From positions 1,364,001-1,428,000 of the forward strand of contig NZ_CP076326.1 in assembly GCF_018771565.1 (NCBI RefSeq): DNA of 64,000 nucleotides. The letters are read 5' to 3'. The first letter of the stretch is position 1. The number at the start of each line of letters is the position of its first letter. The notes beneath the pieces are model-generated. The model searched no databases. It saw nothing but the letters and a program-made list of their open reading frames with translations, and was not told where the DNA came from. This stretch comes from Thermoflexus hugenholtzii (lineage in GTDB: Bacteria > Chloroflexota > Anaerolineae > Thermoflexales > Thermoflexaceae). The translations under genes and the position numbers were made by a program. Shown piece by piece: positions 44,672-52,390 of this stretch.

Positions 44672-46681
44672 ATGCAACCCTGGGCGTATCCGGTGGACCT
44701 CCCTCGGATCCGATCCTGGTGGCAACGGTTCGTGGAGCGCCGGGAGCTGAACCCGGCCCTGGACCCGCTGGTGGCGGCCTCGTGGGCGCGATGCGCCCCT
44801 CGCATGAACCCCCACGCCCCCCCAGCCCTCCCCTGTCTGGATGAGGGAACCCTGGAGCGGGTGCGGCTCACCCTTTTCGATCTGATCGCCACCGCCCGAC
44901 CGCTGATGGAGGACCTCCATCAGTTCACCGAGGGCTCGGGGCTGGCCATCGCCCTCTTCGACCCCGCCGCATGCGTGCTGGACGTCCTGGGGGACCCGGG
45001 GATCGTCCGTGCGGCGGAGGCGGTGGGGCTACGGCCCGGGGTTTACTGGAGCGAGGGCCACGTGGGCACCAACGCCTTCGCCCTCGCTCTCCTGGAGCGC
45101 ACCCCTGCACAGGTCGTCGGAGCCGAACACTTCGTTGCCCTCTACCACGACTGGGTGACCACGGCCGCTCCTGTTTACGGCCTGGACGGTCAGCCCCTGG
45201 GGGCGATCGGCGTGATGGCGCCGGCGGAACGCGCCCAGCCGGACACGCTGGGGATGGTGATGGCCGCCGCCCGGGCCATCGAAAACCAGATCCAGGCCGC
45301 GGCGAACCTTCAGGAGAGCCATCAGCATCTCGCCGAGCTCCAGGCCATCCTGGAAGCCATCGATCAGGTGGTGATGGTCCTGAACACCCGGGGGGAGATC
45401 GTCCGCCTCAACCGCACGGCGGCCCGCGTGCTGGGCCTGGATCCCTCCGGGATCCTGGGACGCCCGCTGAGCAGCCACATCCAGCTCCCCCCTGCCCTCC
45501 AGAACGCCCTCATGGACCCCCAGGTCCACCTGGAGACCGAGGCCACGCTGCTCATCGATGGGGCACCCCTGGAAGGCTGGCTGACCCTCCACGCCGTTGC
45601 GGAAGGCCGGCATCATCTGGGGTGTGTGCTCACCTTCCGCCGGAGCGAGCAGATCCACCGCATGGTCGTCCGACTGGTGGGGGCGCAGGCGCTGATGACC
45701 CTGGCCGACATCCCCGGCCGTTCCCGGGCCATCCAGCAGGTCCGCCAGCAAGCGCGGGCGGCCGCGCGCACCAGCCTCCCGGTCCTCCTGCACGGGGAGC
45801 CGGGGACCGGCAAGGGGGTGCTCGCCCGAGCCATCCACAACGCCAGCACCCGGGCCAGCGGGCCTTTCATCGCCGTCTCATGTCGGGCCATCCCGCGGGA
45901 GCTGCTGGCGATGGAACTGCTGGGCGTGGAGGGCGGGACTTTTCGGAACGGGCCGTCGGAGGGACGGCCGGGGAAGTTCGAGCTGGCCCACGGCGGAACC
46001 CTCTATCTGGACGAGATCGAGGCGCTGCCGCTGGAGCTGCAGGCCGCCATCCGGCGCATCCTGGAGACGGGGGAGGTGATGCGCTTGGGCGGCCTGCGCC
46101 CCATCCCGGTGGACGTGCGTCTGATCGCCTCCTCTTCGGCTCCCCTGGAGCAGCTGGTGGCGGAAGGGCACTTCCGGGCCGATCTCTATCACCTCCTCGC
46201 CAGCATGGCCATTCACATCCCGCCCCTGCGGGAGCGGCCGGAGGACATCCCGCTCATCGCGGAGGCGGTGTTCCGCCGCCTGCGCCGCGGATCCGGGCGA
46301 ACGTATCGGCTCACCGAAGCCGCCCTGCAACAGATGAAAGCCTACTCGTGGCCGGGGAACGTGCGGGAGCTGGAGCACGTCCTGGAGCGGGCTGCGGCGT
46401 TGAGCGAGGACGGATGGATCGACGTCATCCACCTCCCGGAGCGGATCGTGGGCGGAACGGACCCGGAGCGCCCGCCGGATTCCGTCCGGCCGGTGGAGGA
46501 GCTGGAGCGGGAGGCCATCCTGCGGGCTGCGATCCGGTATCGAGGACGGGTGGGGGCGATGGCGGCCGCCCTGGGCCTCAGCCGCACCACCCTGTGGCGC
46601 CGCCTGAAGCGCTACGGCATCGACCCGGCCGCTTTCCGGGACCGCAAGGAGAAGATCCAGCGCTCCCCCGTCCACCCGTAA
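44672..46681 (+). CDS. AcoR/DhaR-like activator lacking the sigma-54 contact motif
   Basis: A 669-aa regulator with GAF (about 60-200), PAS (about 220-330), AAA+ (about 350-580) and a C-terminal Fis-type HTH (RGRVGAMAAALGLSRTTLWR). Walker A is HGEPGTGKGVLARAIH and Walker B is GGTLYLDEIEALPLELQ. The GAFTGA loop, which contacts sigma-54, is GTFRNG here (45935-45952). It may therefore act with the housekeeping sigma factor, as DhaR and TyrR do, on a small-molecule signal bound by GAF or PAS. AAGGAGG five bases before the ATG sets the start. The target is unknown; the divergent lipoprotein is a candidate. Confidence 0.9.
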   Translation: MQPWAYPVDLPRIRSWWQRFVERRELNPALDPLVAASWARCAPRMNPHAPPALPCLDEGTLERVRLTLFDLIATARPLMEDLHQFTEGSGLAIALFDPAACVLDVLGDPGIVRAAEAVGLRPGVYWSEGHVGTNAFALALLERTPAQVVGAEHFVALYHDWVTTAAPVYGLDGQPLGAIGVMAPAERAQPDTLGMVMAAARAIENQIQAAANLQESHQHLAELQAILEAIDQVVMVLNTRGEIVRLNRTAARVLGLDPSGILGRPLSSHIQLPPALQNALMDPQVHLETEATLLIDGAPLEGWLTLHAVAEGRHHLGCVLTFRRSEQIHRMVVRLVGAQALMTLADIPGRSRAIQQVRQQARAAARTSLPVLLHGEPGTGKGVLARAIHNASTRASGPFIAVSCRAIPRELLAMELLGVEGGTFRNGPSEGRPGKFELAHGGTLYLDEIEALPLELQAAIRRILETGEVMRLGGLRPIPVDVRLIASSSAPLEQLVAEGHFRADLYHLLASMAIHIPPLRERPEDIPLIAEAVFRRLRRGSGRTYRLTEAALQQMKAYSWPGNVRELEHVLERAAALSEDGWIDVIHLPERIVGGTDPERPPDSVRPVEELEREAILRAAIRYRGRVGAMAAALGLSRTTLWRRLKRYGIDPAAFRDRKEKIQRSPVHP

Positions 46682-46698
46682 GGCCCGGGCCCGGATGT

Positions 46699-46769
46699 CG
46701 CAGGAGCGGCTTCCGCCGCGACCACTTGCGGGATCGAAACCGAAGGTTCAGGGCTAAAGCCCCTCCTAC
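46699..46769 (+). repeat. REPIN-like double hairpin
   Basis: AGGAGCGGCTTCCGCCGCGA, a linker of about 25 bases, then CAGGGCTAAAGCCCCTCCTA. Two internal stems and complementary outer ends (AGGAG/CTCCT). Confidence 0.8.
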
Positions 46770-46773
46770 GTAA

Positions 46774-46791
46774 GCCGAAATTCATTTCGGC
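46774..46791. repeat. Small perfect hairpin, family 3
   Basis: GCCGAAAT / ATTTCGGC arms with loop TC. Related to 1843-1866. Confidence 0.65.
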
Positions 46792-46851
46792 ACCCACATT
46801 GTAGGAGCCGCGACCCTTTGCCTCCACCGCGACCGGTTGGGGCGAGGGGTG

Positions 46852-46890
46852 GGGCCATCCACGGATGGAAGCACGAATACACGAAGGGAG
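46852..46890 (-). repeat. Spacer module shared with 1746-1786
   Basis: The reverse complement carries TTCGTGTATTCGTG and a CCGTGGATGGCCC end, about 85% identical to 1746-1786. It sits between the two REPIN-like units. Confidence 0.6.
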
Positions 46891-46901
46891 AGATGGATTG
46901 C

Positions 46902-46971
46902 TGGAGGAGCGGCTTCCGCCGCGACCGCTTACGGGATCGAAACGGAGGTTCGGGGCTAAAGCCCCTCCTGC
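46902..46971 (+). repeat. REPIN-like double hairpin
   Basis: Same design as 46699-46769: GGAGCGGCTTCCGCCGCGAC ... TTCGGGGCTAAAGCCCCTCC. It ends 48 bp before the glycosyltransferase start. Confidence 0.8.
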
Positions 46972-47019
46972 AAACAGGAAGATCCCTTTCGACATCCCAG
47001 ACAGAGGGAGCACAGCCCT

Positions 47020-48450
47020 TTGATGACCCGATGGCTTCTCTTTCTGATCTCAGGGCTTTACCTCGTCCTGTCCTGGAGCTTCGCCCGCTGGACGCCGCCA
47101 TGGCAGGTGCCGGATGAGCCCGCGCATTACAACTACATCCGCTTCATCGCGACCACCGGTCGCCTGCCCGTCCTCCGGCCGGGGGATTACAATCAGGAAT
47201 ACCTGAGCGCCATCGTCTCCAGAGGCTTCCCGCCGGAGCTGCCCATCGATCCCCTGCGTTACGAGTTCCACCAGCCCCCGCTTTACTACGTGCTGGCCGC
47301 TCCCCTTTTTTCGCTCTTCGGAGGCCAGCTCTTCCCCCTCCGTTTGTTTTCAGCCTCCCTGGGCCTTCTTCAGGTCCTCCTGGCTTTCGCCGCAACCCGC
47401 CGCCTGTTCCCGGAACGACCGGCATGGGCGCTGGGGGTGGCAGCGGTCTTCGCCTTCCTGCCCCAGCATGTGGCGATGAATAGCGGAGTGAACAACGACG
47501 CCCTGGCGGAGGCCCTGATCCTGGGGCTCTGGGTGCAGCTGGCGAAGGAGCTTCAAGGCCATCGCCCGCGCGCGGCGTGGATCGGCAGCCTGCTCTTAGG
47601 GGCCGGCTTCCTGACCAAGACCACCGTCTACCCGATGGCGCTGGTGGTCCTGGTCGCCGTGGGGGTGCGGATCGCTGCGGATCGCGCCCCGCGGGCGGAG
47701 GCGATGCGACGCCTGGCGCGCTGGCTGCTTCCCGCCCTCCTCCTGGGAGGGCTCTGGTGGGCGCGCAACGCCCTCACCTATGGCTGGCCGGATCTGCTGG
47801 GGCTGCAACAGCACGATCGCGTGGTGGTCGGGCAGCCACGGACGGCGGAGTGGATCGCCCGTTACGGGCTGGCGGCGACCCTGGATCGCTTCCGCGCGTT
47901 CACCTTCCAGAGCTTCTGGGGGCAGTTCGGATGGATGGGGGTGGTGCTGGAGGCCCGATGGTATCTTCTCTTCGCCTGGCTGAGCGCGCTGGGGCTGCTG
48001 GGCCTGGCCCTGCACCTGGGGCGGGAGGGCCGGCGCGCTCCGCTCTGGGGATGGCCCGGGCGGCTTCTGGCGTTTCATCTGTTGCTCACCGTCGCCGCTT
48101 ACATCGGGTATAACCTCTCCTTCGTCCAGCATCAGGGGCGCTATCTCTTCCCGGCCCTGCTGCCCATCGCCCTGGGCCTCACCGTGGGGTGGTTCGCGTG
48201 GCTGGAGCGGCCCGCGGCGGATGGGCTGGCCGGGGCCTGCGGCCTGGGGATCCTGATCCTGGGGCTCGCGGGGATCCTGGGGGGGGATCTTCCGGCCTTC
48301 CCCATCCTCCTGATGATCGGGACCGGGCTGCTCGCTCAGGGGGCGGCGCGATTCCCCGCCCTCCGCCCTGCCCTGGCCCTCCTTGCTTGCCTCGGCGCCT
48401 TCGCCCTGGATCTCTACCTCGCCCTCCGGGTGATCCCCTCGGCGTTTTGA
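47020..48450 (+). CDS. GT39-like membrane glycosyltransferase
   Basis: A 476-aa polytopic protein with about 11 TM helices. The first extracytoplasmic loop carries WQVPDEPAHYNYIRFIATTG, with the acidic DE pair of the PMT/GT39 (GT-C) and DUF2142 group, and YEFHQPPLYYVLAAPLFSLF, the second conserved motif. LPQHVAMNSGVNNDALAEAL is another family segment. These enzymes transfer sugars from polyprenyl phosphates to outer-surface targets. Two ATGs in tandem at 47020 are possible starts; a GGGAG lies rather far upstream. Acceptor unknown. The gene stands alone. Confidence 0.85.
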   Translation: MMTRWLLFLISGLYLVLSWSFARWTPPWQVPDEPAHYNYIRFIATTGRLPVLRPGDYNQEYLSAIVSRGFPPELPIDPLRYEFHQPPLYYVLAAPLFSLFGGQLFPLRLFSASLGLLQVLLAFAATRRLFPERPAWALGVAAVFAFLPQHVAMNSGVNNDALAEALILGLWVQLAKELQGHRPRAAWIGSLLLGAGFLTKTTVYPMALVVLVAVGVRIAADRAPRAEAMRRLARWLLPALLLGGLWWARNALTYGWPDLLGLQQHDRVVVGQPRTAEWIARYGLAATLDRFRAFTFQSFWGQFGWMGVVLEARWYLLFAWLSALGLLGLALHLGREGRRAPLWGWPGRLLAFHLLLTVAAYIGYNLSFVQHQGRYLFPALLPIALGLTVGWFAWLERPAADGLAGACGLGILILGLAGILGGDLPAFPILLMIGTGLLAQGAARFPALRPALALLACLGAFALDLYLALRVIPSAF

Positions 48451-48471
48451 AACGAGCATACCAAGCGCACA

Positions 48472-48771
48472 TCACTCTTCCAGCACCCGGTAGGTGGCGT
48501 CGATGACCTCGCCGCTCCGGGAGGGGGGGCGCTCGGCCGGCGGGGCCAGATCCAGCAACAGGCGAAGGGCCAGCAACGCCAGGACCAGGTCATCCAGGGA
48601 GCCCAGGCCGGGGATCGCCAGATCCGGCACGAAATCAATGGGGGAGAGGATATACAACAACACCAGCAGGGGGAGCGCCTTGACCCATCCCGGCGTCCGG
48701 GGATCCCGCCACAATCGCCAGATCCGCCACAGATCCCGCATGATCCGCCCCAAGGATCCTCCACGGCCCAT
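48472..48771 (-). CDS. YkvA/DUF1232 small membrane protein
   Basis: A 99-aa protein with the DUF1232 core DPRTPGWVKALPLLVLLYIL followed by SPIDFVPDLAIPGLGSLDDL: two short hydrophobic segments around a conserved SPIDxxPD motif. Family function is unknown; members are common in thermophiles and may help membrane integrity. AGGTGAAAGG precedes the ATG. It is convergent with the glycosyltransferase and downstream of the CBS gene after a terminator. Confidence 0.88.
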   Translation of the reverse strand: MGRGGSLGRIMRDLWRIWRLWRDPRTPGWVKALPLLVLLYILSPIDFVPDLAIPGLGSLDDLVLALLALRLLLDLAPPAERPPSRSGEVIDATYRVLEE

Positions 48772-48803
48772 CCTTTCACCTCCTGCGCACCTCGGAAACC
48801 AAA

Positions 48804-48829
48804 GGGGCTGGAGGCGCCTCTCCAGCCCC
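48804..48829 (-). terminator. Terminator of the CBS-domain gene
   Basis: On the minus strand GGGGCTGGAG and CTCCAGCCCC arms with a 6-base loop, then TTTGGTTTCC. It lies 43 bp after the CBS stop. Confidence 0.75.
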
Positions 48830-48871
48830 CGGGGCCGACTCCGATGGTTGGGAGGTCACGTCCGGGTCAGG

Positions 48872-49309
48872 TCACTCCTCCGCGGCCAGGCGGACCACCA
48901 TCTTGAAGATGTCGGACTCGGTGATGATCCCCACCACGCGGCCGTTCTCCACCACCGGGAGGCCGCCGATCTTATGCTCCAGCATGAGGCGCGCCGCCTC
49001 ATAGATCGGCGTGTCCGGCGTGACGGTGATGACCTTGCGGGTCATGATCTTATCGACGGTGAGGCGGGCGAGGAGGTAGTTCAGCTCGAAGATGCTGAGG
49101 GAGGTGGCATCCGAAGGCGAAGCCTCCCGCACATCCCCCAGCGTGACGATCCCCACCAGATGCCCGTTCTCATCCACCACCGGCAGACGGCGGATGCGCT
49201 TCTCCTTCATGATCTGATGGGCTTCGGGCAGGGTCGTGCGCGGGGAGATGGTGATCGGATTCGGGGTCATCCAGTCCCGCACCTTGTATTGCTTGAGGAC
49301 GCTGGCCAT
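48872..49309 (-). CDS. CBS-pair protein
   Basis: A 145-aa protein made of two CBS domains: VRDWMTPNPITISPRTTLPE to LVGIVTLGDVREAS, and VDKIMTRKVITVTPDTPIYE to VGIITESDIFKMV. Stand-alone CBS pairs bind adenosine nucleotides (AMP, ATP, SAM) and regulate partner enzymes or transporters. No partner is visible. CGGAGG lies 6 bases before the ATG. The upstream extended -10 (TGTTATACT, 49342-49350) probably drives it. Confidence 0.93.
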   Translation of the reverse strand: MASVLKQYKVRDWMTPNPITISPRTTLPEAHQIMKEKRIRRLPVVDENGHLVGIVTLGDVREASPSDATSLSIFELNYLLARLTVDKIMTRKVITVTPDTPIYEAARLMLEHKIGGLPVVENGRVVGIITESDIFKMVVRLAAEE

Positions 49310-49341
49310 GGGAAACCTCCGGGCGCAGGATGTCCGTAATC

Positions 49342-49350
49342 AGTATAACA
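49342..49350 (-). promoter_or_regulatory. Extended -10 promoter of the CBS gene
   Basis: TGTTATACT on the minus strand, 33 bp before the start. A TG-type extension compensates for the lack of a -35. Confidence 0.5.
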
Positions 49351-49462
49351 CGATCTGGAAAAGAGGCGGCTCAGACATCAAAAACAGAAGGGCAGTGTCA
49401 AGCAGGTTTCGGGTTATGGGATCCGCCCTTCCCCTCCGCTTTCTGCCTTCGAAACGCATCGC

Positions 49463-50188
49463 TCAGGAGGATGGGGGAGAGACATCCGCCGGGGAGGGAT
49501 GGTAATGGCCTTCGATCCAAAGCTCGCCGTGCGGGCCCCGCTCTTTCTTCCAGATGGGGACGATCTCCTTCAGGCGGTCGATGCCGTAGCGGGCCGCCTC
49601 GAAGATCCCCTCGTGGCGGTGCCCCGCGGAAACGGCCACCGCCACGGTAACCTCCCCCACCCCCATGCGTCCGATCCGCTGGACCAGGGCGATGCCGCGG
49701 ACCAGCGGCCAGCGGGCCCGGATCTCCGCCAGGACCTGGCGCATCTTGGCCTCGGCCATGGGGCGATACGCCTCATACTCCAGAGCCTCCACCTGCCGGT
49801 CGCCCTCCTCCCCGCGCACCACCCCAACGAACAGCGCCACCGCGCCGGTTCGGGGGGTGGTCACCGCCCGCACCAGCGCGTTCAGATCGATGGGCTCCGG
49901 GGTCAACGCGATGACCTCCGGCGGTTCGGGATCCTCCCCGCCCCCGCTCACCGGCGGGAACAGGGCCACCTCGTCCCCGGGTCGGACGTCATCTTCCGGG
50001 AACGCGAACTCGTGGTTGATCGCCACGACCGTGGAGGTCAGGTAAGGCTGAAGGCTGGGGTAGGCCTCGGCCACCGCGCGCAGCAGATCGGCCACAGAAG
50101 CCCCATCCGGGAGCCGTACGGTGATCACCTCCCGGCCCGCGCGATCCTTCAACGTGGCGAACAGGCGCACCTGCACTTCCATCTCCAT
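49463..50188 (-). CDS. moaX: Fused molybdopterin synthase MoaD-MoaE
   Basis: A 241-aa single chain. Residues 1-84 are MoaD (VQVRLFATLKDRAGREVITV to ALFPPVSGGG), and about 95-235 are MoaE (ITLTPEPIDL-like start, AVALFVGVVRGEEGDRQVEA, LEYEAYRPMAEAKM, HRHEGIFEAARYGIDRLKEI, VPIWKKE). Together they insert sulfur into precursor Z to make molybdopterin. MoaD needs a free C-terminal Gly-Gly for thiocarboxylation; here GGG is internal (82-84), so the chain must be cleaved, as described for mycobacterial MoaX. ATG at 50188 follows GGGGGAGG. It is 14 bp after moaC. Confidence 0.93.
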   Translation of the reverse strand: MEMEVQVRLFATLKDRAGREVITVRLPDGASVADLLRAVAEAYPSLQPYLTSTVVAINHEFAFPEDDVRPGDEVALFPPVSGGGEDPEPPEVIALTPEPIDLNALVRAVTTPRTGAVALFVGVVRGEEGDRQVEALEYEAYRPMAEAKMRQVLAEIRARWPLVRGIALVQRIGRMGVGEVTVAVAVSAGHRHEGIFEAARYGIDRLKEIVPIWKKERGPHGELWIEGHYHPSPADVSPPSS

Positions 50189-50202
50189 GGCGGGCCTCCC
50201 CC

Positions 50203-50691
50203 TCACGGTTCCAGGACGAGATCGCCGCTTCGTCCTCCGTGCTTTTCGATCAGGCGGATGTTGGTCAGGCGCATGCGCCGATCCAGCGCCTTGGCCATGT
50301 CGTAGATCGTCAGGGCCGCCACCGCCACCGCCGTGAGCGCCTCCATCTCCACGCCGGTGCGGGCCACCGTCTCCACCTGCGCGGTGATCTCCACCCATGG
50401 AAGAGGATGCGCCTCATCGGGATCGTGAAGGGCGAAATCCACCTGGACCCGGGTGATGGGCAGGGGATGGCACAGGGGAATGAGATCGGGGGTGCGCTTG
50501 GCGGCCATGATGCCCGCAATGCGCGCCGCCGCCAGCACATCCCCCTTAGGGAGACTCCCCTCCCGGATGGCGGCCATGGTCTCCGGAGCCATCCACACCT
50601 CTCCCCGGGCGACCGCCACCCGGTGGGTCTCCGGCTTCTCCCCCACATCGACCATCCGCGCCCGGCCGTGCTCGTCCAGATGCGTGAGCAT
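50203..50691 (-). CDS. moaC: Cyclic pyranopterin monophosphate synthase
   Basis: A 162-aa MoaC, which together with MoaA makes the cyclic precursor of the molybdenum cofactor. Conserved [11 protein letters not shown] and [23 protein letters not shown] are present, with [20 protein letters not shown] upstream. The frame opens at 50736, but ATG at 50691 ([19 protein letters not shown]) after GGGGGGA fits the family N-terminus. It is 13 bp after the Fe-ADH gene and 14 bp before moaD-moaE, so all are probably cotranscribed. moaA is not in the window. Confidence 0.95.
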   Translation of the reverse strand: MLTHLDEHGRARMVDVGEKPETHRVAVARGEVWMAPETMAAIREGSLPKGDVLAAARIAGIMAAKRTPDLIPLCHPLPITRVQVDFALHDPDEAHPLPWVEITAQVETVARTGVEMEALTAVAVAALTIYDMAKALDRRMRLTNIRLIEKHGGRSGDLVLEP

Positions 50692-50704
50692 ACATCCCCC
50701 CGGT

Positions 50705-51871
50705 TTAAAAATCCACCATCTTCCCCTCGTAGGCATACAGCAGCAGGTGCTCCACCTCCTCCGCCGTGGGGGACCTCGGGTTGGTTAGCGTGCTGGGGTC
50801 CTCCAGGGCGTATTCCACCAGAGTGGGGAGATCGGCCTCAAAGTCGTCCCTCGGGATCCCGCAGGCGGCGACGGTCTGAGGCTGCTCCAGGGTTTCGAGC
50901 AGCTCCAGGACAGCCCGGGAGAGCTGGAAAGCCGCCTCGGGGCCGTTGGGGCTCGGCCGTCCGATGGCATGGAGGAGGTGGGCGTAACGATCGGCAGCCA
51001 CCCGGGCGTTGAACTCGATCACATAGGGGAGGAAGAGCCCCACCGCCCGGCCGTGGGGGATGTCGAAGCGGGCGCCCAGGGCGTGGCCCAGGCTGTGGGC
51101 CAGGCCCACCATGGCGTTTCCGAAGCCGATGCCGGCCATCGTGGCCGCCAGGTGCATATGGGCGCGGGCCTCCGGATCCCGGGCGCCGTCCCGGTAGGCA
51201 CGAGGAAGGTAAGCGAAGATCAGGCGGGCCGCGTGCAGGCACATCGCATCGCTGAACGGGTTCCGCCAGGTGCTGACGTAGCCCTCCAGGGCATGGCTCA
51301 GGGCGTCCATCCCCGTGTCCGCGGTCAGGCGGGGCGGCAGATCCATGGCCATCGCGGGATCCACGATGGCGATGTCGGGCATGTTCTCCCGGGAGCCCAC
51401 GCCCAGCTTGCGCCGGGCTCGGGGATCTGTGAGGACGATGGCCCAGGTGGCCTCCGAACCGGTGCCGCTGGTGGTGGGGATGGCGACGAGGCGGGCGCGG
51501 CGCCGCAGGCCCAGCGGCTCCATCGGGCTGATGGCCAGCGGATCGAGGTCCGGCCGTTCGAAGAGCACCCAGATCGCTTTCGCGGCGTCGATCACGGAGC
51601 CTCCCCCCACGGCCACGATCCAGTCCGGGTTGAAGGCCCGGATCACATCGGCTCCGATGCGGACCAGGTCGATGGTCGGGTTGGGCTCCACCATATCGAA
51701 CACGTGGACCTCCATCCCGGCCCGGCGCAGGTGCTCCTCGACCTGCCGGACCAGGCCCAGGCGCCGCAGCTGGGCGTCGGTGATCACGAAGGCCCGCTGC
51801 CCCCTCAGCTCCTCCAGATAGAAGAGGGCGTCCTCACCGAAGACGATCTCCGGGGTCTTGAAGAACCACAT
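50705..51871 (-). CDS. Iron-containing alcohol dehydrogenase
   Basis: A 388-aa group III dehydrogenase. The NAD(P)-binding N-terminus has [20 protein letters not shown] and [19 protein letters not shown]. The metal site is built from Asp and His residues in [16 protein letters not shown] and [20 protein letters not shown]. Members oxidise or reduce short alcohols, lactaldehyde or hydroxy acids; the substrate is not clear. It starts ATG at 51871 ([16 protein letters not shown]). It lies 50 bp after an SCP2-domain gene and just before moaC. Confidence 0.93.
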   Translation of the reverse strand: MWFFKTPEIVFGEDALFYLEELRGQRAFVITDAQLRRLGLVRQVEEHLRRAGMEVHVFDMVEPNPTIDLVRIGADVIRAFNPDWIVAVGGGSVIDAAKAIWVLFERPDLDPLAISPMEPLGLRRRARLVAIPTTSGTGSEATWAIVLTDPRARRKLGVGSRENMPDIAIVDPAMAMDLPPRLTADTGMDALSHALEGYVSTWRNPFSDAMCLHAARLIFAYLPRAYRDGARDPEARAHMHLAATMAGIGFGNAMVGLAHSLGHALGARFDIPHGRAVGLFLPYVIEFNARVAADRYAHLLHAIGRPSPNGPEAAFQLSRAVLELLETLEQPQTVAACGIPRDDFEADLPTLVEYALEDPSTLTNPRSPTAEEVEHLLLYAYEGKMVDF

Positions 51872-51921
51872 CGGTCTTCACCCTCATGCGCCGCGCATGG
51901 GGAAAACGCTTTGAAGCCCTT

Positions 51922-52332
51922 TCAGGCGATGAAGTCGGTCGGCACGCGGGTGCAGCAGAGCACCAGCTCCTTGGCCGCCCGCACGTTCCGCATGATGTTC
52001 ACCATGTTCCCCTTCAGCTTGATGCGACCGGTGACCAGCGCCTGGATCGGATCCAGCTTCCCCTGGATGACCTGCTTCCACACGGAGTAGGGGGCGGACA
52101 TCCGGTAAGCCGGGTTGCGGGCCGACTCATCCGTGACCTCGAAGGCCTCGCGGCACCGCCCGTGCCAGAGGTCCATATACAGCACGACGGGCTTCGTCAT
52201 GGGGCCTTCGGGCTCCACGACGAAGTAGAAATCGCCCTCCCAGTTCTTCGCGGCCTCGGCGTATCCCGGGCTGCGGTTAACCTCCTCCATCAGAGCCTTG
52301 ATCCACGCGTCGGAGGGAAAGGGGATCCCCAT
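51922..52332 (-). CDS. SCP2 sterol-carrier-domain protein
   Basis: A 136-aa single-domain protein. FPSDAWIKALMEEVNRSPGY at the start and MSAPYSVWKQVIQGKLDPIQ ALVTGRIKLKGNMVNIM in the C-terminal half match the SCP2 lipid-binding fold. Bacterial members bind fatty acyl chains and often accompany alcohol/acyl metabolism genes. The neighbouring Fe-ADH fits such a role, but no substrate can be named. It is 58 bp after the EF-G-2 gene on the same strand. Confidence 0.85.
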   Translation of the reverse strand: MGIPFPSDAWIKALMEEVNRSPGYAEAAKNWEGDFYFVVEPEGPMTKPVVLYMDLWHGRCREAFEVTDESARNPAYRMSAPYSVWKQVIQGKLDPIQALVTGRIKLKGNMVNIMRNVRAAKELVLCCTRVPTDFIA

Positions 52333-52390
52333 CGCGAGCCTCCTGACGTTCGGCGTTCCTGAGACCGGGATCTGCCTCCGGCTCGATGCC

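Larger units (their letters stand above)
46682..47019. other. Intergenic region filled with REPIN-like repeats
   Basis: 338 bp without a gene. It contains two REPIN-like units (46699-46769 and 46902-46971), a small perfect hairpin (46774-46791), a partial REP near 46801-46825, and a spacer module (46852-46890) shared with 1746-1786. Confidence 0.8.

Noticed and set aside
46682-47019. An insertion sequence in the repeat-rich gap
   Set aside because: No transposase frame or long terminal inverted repeats with target duplication; the short hairpin repeats explain the structure.
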